A stretch of DNA of 64,000 nucleotides from Dyadobacter diqingensis (lineage in GTDB: Bacteria; Bacteroidota; Bacteroidia; Cytophagales; Spirosomataceae), in NCBI RefSeq assembly GCF_024220585.1, contig NZ_JAMXKF010000003.1, forward strand, positions 496,001 through 560,000, read 5' to 3'. The translations under genes were made by a program, and so were the position numbers. Under the pieces are notes generated by a model. The model saw only the letters and a list, made by a program, of their open reading frames with translations, made no database searches and had not been told where the DNA came from. Each line of letters starts with the position of its first letter. The first letter of the stretch is position 1. Shown piece after piece: positions 59,583 through 64,000 of the stretch.

Positions 59583-61571
59583 TTACCCGATCACGCTGCC
59601 AAGCTCTTTTGCAGCGGCCATGCTTATTCCTTTGTAGAAAATATATTCGTTCATGATCGCATTTTCGTCCTCTTCCGTCGTCGCTTTTTTCAGGTCTTCC
59701 ATGCATATCTTCATCTTTTCTTCAATGAAGGCCTTTTTCAAACGAAGGATATTAATAAAACTGCTTTTATCAAGCACATCAATTTCTGACGGGACGTAGA
59801 TTTCGAACTTTTCAGTCCATAAAGAGCTTAACTCGTACTTGCTCGTCAGCCAGCTGATGGTCAGGTCACGAATTTCAGACTCATGGTGGTTTTGGAAATA
59901 ATCCGTTTGTAAAACAATTTGCCGGCCAAAATTTTCGCGGAATAACGTCAGCAGGTGGTGAAAAACCGGATCTTTAAAGTCGATTCCCTGAATTTCTCCC
60001 AAAACATAGGCACAAACCGAAATCGTTGGTTCCAGTTCATTGGCTCCATACAACACCAAAAGACGGATAAATGCCTCTTCCTGATAGTAAAGTTTTGTTC
60101 GCTGGGTTTGCTCATCCGTTTCCTCAGGCGCAGCAGGTGACTCCGATTCGAAGAAATCCGGAGGCGGACCGTCATCTGAAAATGGGATATCCTGAGGTCC
60201 CTGCGGTGCAAAATTGCCCGGTCTGTTTCCTCTTTCCTGTGGTTTTGGCTGCGTATGAAGCTTTCTGAGCAGTTTATTTCCTTCTGAAATAAGCATCTGC
60301 TCATCCACTTTCATCATTTCAGATGTACGGTGGAAAAATACCTGACGTTTGATTGCGTCCGGAATTTTGATAATGCTGTTTACTACCTCGCCAATAACCG
60401 CTGCCAATCGGAACGGATCATTGCCGGCATCTTGCAATAATGTCTCGGTTTTGAAAGTAATGAAGTCACGCGAAGCCTTTTTGAGGTATTCTTTAAAGGC
60501 CTCGGCACCAACGCGTCTTACATAACTGTCAGGGTCTTCACCGTCAGGAAACAAAACGATGCTGACATTCAGGCCCTCTTCCAACACCAGGTCCAGGCCT
60601 CGTAAAGCCGCTTTGATACCTGCCATATCCCCATCATACAAAATGGTGATATTTGGTGTGAATCGGCCGATCAGGCGTATCTGTTCGGTCGTCAGTGATG
60701 TTCCGGAAGAAGCTACAACGTTTTCAATACCAGCCTGATGTAGTGAGACTACATCAGTATATCCTTCAACCAGATAACAGGCTTCGAGTTGACGGATCGC
60801 GTTCTTAGCCTGGTAAATCCCGTAAAGGATATCGCTTTTATGATATACTTCGGTTTCCGGTGAGTTAAGGTATTTCGGTTGTGATTTATCAGTTTTTAAA
60901 ATCCTTGCACCAAAAGCGATTACCTTACCTGCGACGTTGTGGATCGGGAATATTACACGGCCACGGAACCGGTCATAACCGGCCGTCTGGCTACCTTCTT
61001 TATGAATTAATAACCCTGCTTTGGATAAAATATCAGCCGTATAGCCTTTTTGGAGGGCTTCTTTGGTAAGCGCGTCCCAGGTATCGGTGCTGTATCCGAG
61101 TTCAAATTTTTTCTGAATATCACTCGTGAAACCTCTTTCACGGAAATAGCTGATACCGACCGATTGGCCTTCATCTGTTTCGTGAAGCTGCTGCTGATAA
61201 AAGTTTTTGGCAAAATTCAGGATGATATATAAGCTGTCCCTCGTATTTTGCCGTAAAGCCTCCTCGTCCGTAACCTCTTCTTCCTGAATTTCTATCTGAT
61301 ATTTATTTGCCAGATACCGGAGTGCTTCTCCGTATCCGACACCATCGATATCCATCACGAATTTGATGGCATCACCAGCCGCCCCGCAACCAAAACACTT
61401 GAAGATCTGGCGAACAGGATTGACATTAAACGACGGTGATTTTTCATTGTGAAAAGGGCAACAGGCTGAATAATTAGCCCCTTTCTTTTTAAGAGACACA
61501 AAATCCCCTACCACTTCCACAATGTCAGCGGTTTGTTTGATCCTATCGACCGTTTCGGGATTAATGCGCAT
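59583..61571 (-). CDS. dnaG: DNA primase DnaG
   Basis: 662 residues. The CHC2 zinc finger is formed by Cys38, His41, Cys59 and Cys62 (CPFH ... CFGC). The RNA polymerase (TOPRIM) domain shows YLVEGYTDVVSLHQAGI with the catalytic Glu, and ILYDGDMAGIKAA with the metal-binding DxD pattern. The long low-complexity linker (Gly/Pro-rich, about 440-510) and the C-terminal DnaB-binding region (510-662) complete the protein. It makes primers at the fork. It follows terC by 35 bp. Confidence 0.96.
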   Translation of the reverse strand: MRINPETVDRIKQTADIVEVVGDFVSLKKKGANYSACCPFHNEKSPSFNVNPVRQIFKCFGCGAAGDAIKFVMDIDGVGYGEALRYLANKYQIEIQEEEVTDEEALRQNTRDSLYIILNFAKNFYQQQLHETDEGQSVGISYFRERGFTSDIQKKFELGYSTDTWDALTKEALQKGYTADILSKAGLLIHKEGSQTAGYDRFRGRVIFPIHNVAGKVIAFGARILKTDKSQPKYLNSPETEVYHKSDILYGIYQAKNAIRQLEACYLVEGYTDVVSLHQAGIENVVASSGTSLTTEQIRLIGRFTPNITILYDGDMAGIKAALRGLDLVLEEGLNVSIVLFPDGEDPDSYVRRVGAEAFKEYLKKASRDFITFKTETLLQDAGNDPFRLAAVIGEVVNSIIKIPDAIKRQVFFHRTSEMMKVDEQMLISEGNKLLRKLHTQPKPQERGNRPGNFAPQGPQDIPFSDDGPPPDFFESESPAAPEETDEQTQRTKLYYQEEAFIRLLVLYGANELEPTISVCAYVLGEIQGIDFKDPVFHHLLTLFRENFGRQIVLQTDYFQNHHESEIRDLTISWLTSKYELSSLWTEKFEIYVPSEIDVLDKSSFINILRLKKAFIEEKMKICMEDLKKATTEEDENAIMNEYIFYKGISMAAAKELGSVIG

Positions 61572-61606
61572 TCCTTTGGATTCTAAATTTTAAAATATTG
61601 CCGGTT

Positions 61607-62365
61607 TTACTCGGCACGCTCATGAAGTTTCACCGGACTTTTCGAATTCTTGTCAAGCTTCATATTCAGCAATTCAACGATAAACGAAAATGCCATCGCG
61701 AAATAGGCATATCCTTTCGGTATTTCGTAGTGGAAAGCCTCGGCGACCAACAGCGTACCAATCATCAACAAAAAAGAGAGCGCTAAAATTTTAATTGATG
61801 GGTGATTATTTACAAAATCGCCGATTTTAGCCGCGAAAGCAATCATAATAAAGGTTGATAAAATGACTGCAAGGATCATAATCGGGATTTCTTTGACCAA
61901 TCCGACAGCAGTTAACACCGAATCAAATGAAAAAATAATATTCAATAGTGAGATTTGCACCAATGCACTGCCGAAAGTTAAGGAAGCTTTACCAGTGGCA
62001 GTGTTTTCAGCGGAAGGAATGTGTTCGGTTTCGCCTTCCAATTTGTGGTGAATTTCTTTGGTAGAGCTATATAAAAGAAACAAACCTCCCAAAAGTAAAA
62101 TAATATCTCTGCCGCTAAGTCCATGCCCGAAGATCGTCAAAAGGTCTTCTTTTAAGCCAATAACCCATGAAATACCAAAAAGAAGGGCGATTCTAAGCAA
62201 TAATGCAATCAGTAAACCATTGTTTTGAGCTTTTTTTCGTTGAGAAACAGGAAGTTTTCCTGCAACTATAGTAATGAAAATGATGTTATCAATTCCAAGT
62301 ACCACTTCCAATAGTGTAAGTGTTAACAAACTGATTAGTGCGTCCGTTGTAAAAAGTGATTCCAT
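61607..62365 (-). CDS. TerC family integral membrane protein
   Basis: 252 residues with about seven hydrophobic helices. The family motifs are present: LLEVVLGIDNIIFITIVAGK near the N-terminus and LLNIIFSFDSVLTAVGLVKE in the middle, both with conserved Asp thought to bind metal. TerC proteins are tied to tellurite resistance or metal (manganese) export and to loading of secreted metalloenzymes. It lies directly upstream of dnaG (35 bp) on the same strand, without an obvious link of function. No other ter genes are nearby. Confidence 0.92.
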   Translation of the reverse strand: MESLFTTDALISLLTLTLLEVVLGIDNIIFITIVAGKLPVSQRKKAQNNGLLIALLLRIALLFGISWVIGLKEDLLTIFGHGLSGRDIILLLGGLFLLYSSTKEIHHKLEGETEHIPSAENTATGKASLTFGSALVQISLLNIIFSFDSVLTAVGLVKEIPIMILAVILSTFIMIAFAAKIGDFVNNHPSIKILALSFLLMIGTLLVAEAFHYEIPKGYAYFAMAFSFIVELLNMKLDKNSKSPVKLHERAE

Positions 62366-62678
62366 AGATTTGAAATGGTGAGTTTATTTATGCGAATGTA
62401 AGAAGGTGTTGAAGTTTATTTTTTATTAGCAATAAAGTATTTTTGTATCTCGTTAAGCTTTTAATTGATAAATTGATTGTTTTCGGGGTAATATAAATAA
62501 AATCATAATCGAAAGTTTTTTTCTGATAACATAAATGTGTTATTTTGTGCTTTCAAATGAGATATATTCAAAGAATTAAGACTTGATATAAAAGACATTA
62601 AAAATATAGTGTGTGTATAGTGTGAAACAGGGCATGAAAATTTTTTCATGTCTTTGTTTTTTTTAGACGGTTCTGAAA
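62366..62678. other. AT-rich spacer with possible + strand transcript
   Basis: This 313-bp gap lies between two genes on the minus strand. A TATTTTTG box at 62438-62445 (+) and a hairpin at 62631-62652 (catgaaaa/ttttcatg core) followed by a T8 run could bound a + strand RNA of about 200 nt. No reading frame of note exists there. Evidence is thin. Confidence 0.35.
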
Positions 62679-63947
62679 TTACTCCTTAATGTATTGCAGA
62701 CCACGGGGCAGCAGCCAGATGGTTATCGTATATAGAAAAAATATTTGCCCCGGAATCAGGTTGTATTCCACCCAATTGACCAAAAGCGTGGGTATAAAAA
62801 GGAGCATGTAAATTTTTATCCAGTTTACGCTTCGTGCTTTTCGTAAAAGAAGAATACTCTTTCCCAACATAAAAATCAATAATCCGGTACCGATCAGTCC
62901 CGTTTCTGCCAGCAATCCTATAAAAGTGTTATGCGCCGACAGTCCGTCTGTTTTGGTTTTGTTACTTTTTGAAATATGCTGAACAGCAGACAATCCTTCA
63001 CCTAAAACCGGTTTGTTATAAAATTTATCCAGATAAGTATTCCAGATTTTTTGCCGTTCAAGATATGAGGTTTCTTTTCGGTCTTTTACCCAGCCAAACA
63101 TTCTCTCAATCCGGTATTTGGAATAAGAATCCGGAAGCGCATCAATCAGATTTTTTCCTGTCGACGAATTCAGAAATGAGAAAGAGGAGATTACGATAAG
63201 GCTGATTAAGATGATATGAGGAATGCGTGGCGGAATAAAAAGTAAAACCGAGGTTAAAATAAGTACAAAAAGCGGACTGCGCCTTGCCGAGAAATAAACG
63301 GCGATCAGAGAAATGACGAAAATGCAGATATAATATGCGGTCTTAATGAGGCTCTCCGTGGTAAATCTCATTTTAATCAAGGCAATGATGCCCATGATAA
63401 GGGTCGGGTAAGCCCAGAAGGTATTAGAGGAAAACAAGATATTGGACATAATTATTCCTGGTGCCAGGAATAACATGCTGGCTATATCCAGGATTATGAT
63501 CACGAAATTACCTATCCATAATACATTTAGTATTCTTAAAATAAATTCTGCGCGGGTATCAGAAATGAATGCTGTTATCGAAATAAATAGCAGAACCGCA
63601 CAAAGTGAAAAGAAAGACCAGGTGCCGTAGAGCAGATAACTTGATGTATCAAAACTGAGAATCGACGATAACAACCAGCTGAGACCGACGGCGAGAACGT
63701 CAACATTATCTCTTAATATTTTTGATGTGAGCCTTAAGTTGAAGGATATGCAATACCAAAAGATCCAGACAGGAATAATAAACCTGACATTGGGTATGAA
63801 TCGGAGCACTGACGAGGTTGTTTCAACGCCATGTAGCGTGTACCTGAAAAATGAGTAATTACCGATTGTCAGAAAGGAAAAAAGGACAATTGGAAAAGTT
63901 ACATTTCTGCTGATTTTTTGAATTACGATTTCTTTTGCTGTAAACAC
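62679..63947 (-). CDS. O-antigen ligase/polymerase-like membrane protein
   Basis: 422 residues from a GTG at 63947. About ten hydrophobic helices are followed by the Wzy_C-like region: RQKIWNTYLDKFYNKPVLGE then GLSAVQHISKSNKTK and LSAHNTFIGLLAETGLIGTG. The motif PVLGxGLxx...HNTFxxLLxETGLxG is the signature of O-antigen ligases and polymerases (WaaL/Wzy). It works at the inner-membrane outer face on lipid-linked glycans. It overlaps the tail of another minus-strand frame at the right edge, so it may belong to a polysaccharide locus beyond the window. Confidence 0.85.
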   Translation of the reverse strand: MFTAKEIVIQKISRNVTFPIVLFSFLTIGNYSFFRYTLHGVETTSSVLRFIPNVRFIIPVWIFWYCISFNLRLTSKILRDNVDVLAVGLSWLLSSILSFDTSSYLLYGTWSFFSLCAVLLFISITAFISDTRAEFILRILNVLWIGNFVIIILDIASMLFLAPGIIMSNILFSSNTFWAYPTLIMGIIALIKMRFTTESLIKTAYYICIFVISLIAVYFSARRSPLFVLILTSVLLFIPPRIPHIILISLIVISSFSFLNSSTGKNLIDALPDSYSKYRIERMFGWVKDRKETSYLERQKIWNTYLDKFYNKPVLGEGLSAVQHISKSNKTKTDGLSAHNTFIGLLAETGLIGTGLLIFMLGKSILLLRKARSVNWIKIYMLLFIPTLLVNWVEYNLIPGQIFFLYTITIWLLPRGLQYIKE

Positions 63948-64000
63948 CTTACGAGATTGTTATATTCGGTGGTGATCTGATAATGACTTTCAGGGACATT
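63923..64000 (-). CDS. C-terminal tail of a gene running in from the right edge
   Basis: On the minus strand a frame enters from 64000 and ends at TAA 63923-63925, encoding NVPESHYQITTEYNNLVRCL then QQKKS. It overlaps the start of the O-antigen ligase-like gene by 25 nt. The tail resembles the ends of glycosyltransferases, but 25 residues are too few for a call. An alternative frame that ends earlier is less likely. Confidence 0.4.
   Translation of the reverse strand, partial: NVPESHYQITTEYNNLVRCLQQKKS

Overview
This window looks like chromosomal DNA from a member of the Bacteroidota, most likely the order Cytophagales (a Dyadobacter- or Spirosoma-like relative; genus not proven). The signs are several TAnnTTTG promoter boxes, starts without obvious Shine-Dalgarno sequences, CarboxypepD_reg-carrying TonB receptors, M56 peptidases fused to TonB domains, a GH29 fucosidase and many small lipoproteins. 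No phage, integrase, insertion sequence, CRISPR array, tRNA or rRNA was seen.

Region 1-8.9 kb (mostly + strand): the 5' part of a phytanoyl-CoA dioxygenase-like gene, ornithine aminotransferase, an S41 lipoprotein protease, a GlsB-like membrane protein, a GH3-like acyl-adenylating enzyme and an SbcC-type ATPase without an adjacent SbcD. Region 8.9-13.5 kb is a compact surface-glycan cassette: a multipass membrane protein, a sugar 3,4-ketoisomerase, a sugar aminotransferase, a GT2 glycosyltransferase and a methyltransferase. Region 13.5-16.4 kb pairs a sodium:solute symporter divergently with an alpha-L-fucosidase. At 16.8-16.93 kb a gene-free stretch holds a dense cluster of DnaA boxes, including a perfect 20-bp inverted repeat.

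Region 16.9-31 kb is housekeeping on the minus strand (histidine kinase, glutamate-type dehydrogenase, TypA, NuoN, Ffh, MscS) mixed with + strand secreted peptidase and TraB genes and small accessory pairs (DUF4160/DUF2442, DUF6934 plus a 55-aa gene). Region 31-36 kb has a TonB-dependent receptor preceded by two paralogous small proteins sharing a strict Cys/His motif, then a DUF6048/DUF6452-like envelope pair and a frameshifted Uma2 relic. ExbB/ExbD follow at 36.5-37.6 kb. Region 38.9-44.9 kb is the most striking block: three tandem BlaR1-like M56 peptidases fused to TonB and, in two cases, receptor-plug-like modules, downstream of a BlaI repressor whose promoter carries two near-identical dyads.

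Region 45-64 kb: pyruvate kinase and PriA, a ParDE-like toxin/antitoxin pair, PabB/PabC for p-aminobenzoate, a YpdA-like reductase, an AT-rich island with an XRE regulator and a TlpA-like protein, a BNR-repeat protein, YtxH, DUF4136, a YeiH/LysR pair with a plausible LysR binding site, DnaG, TerC, and an O-antigen ligase-like protein at the right edge. The window is gene-dense; most operons are short and many end in recognisable hairpin terminators.
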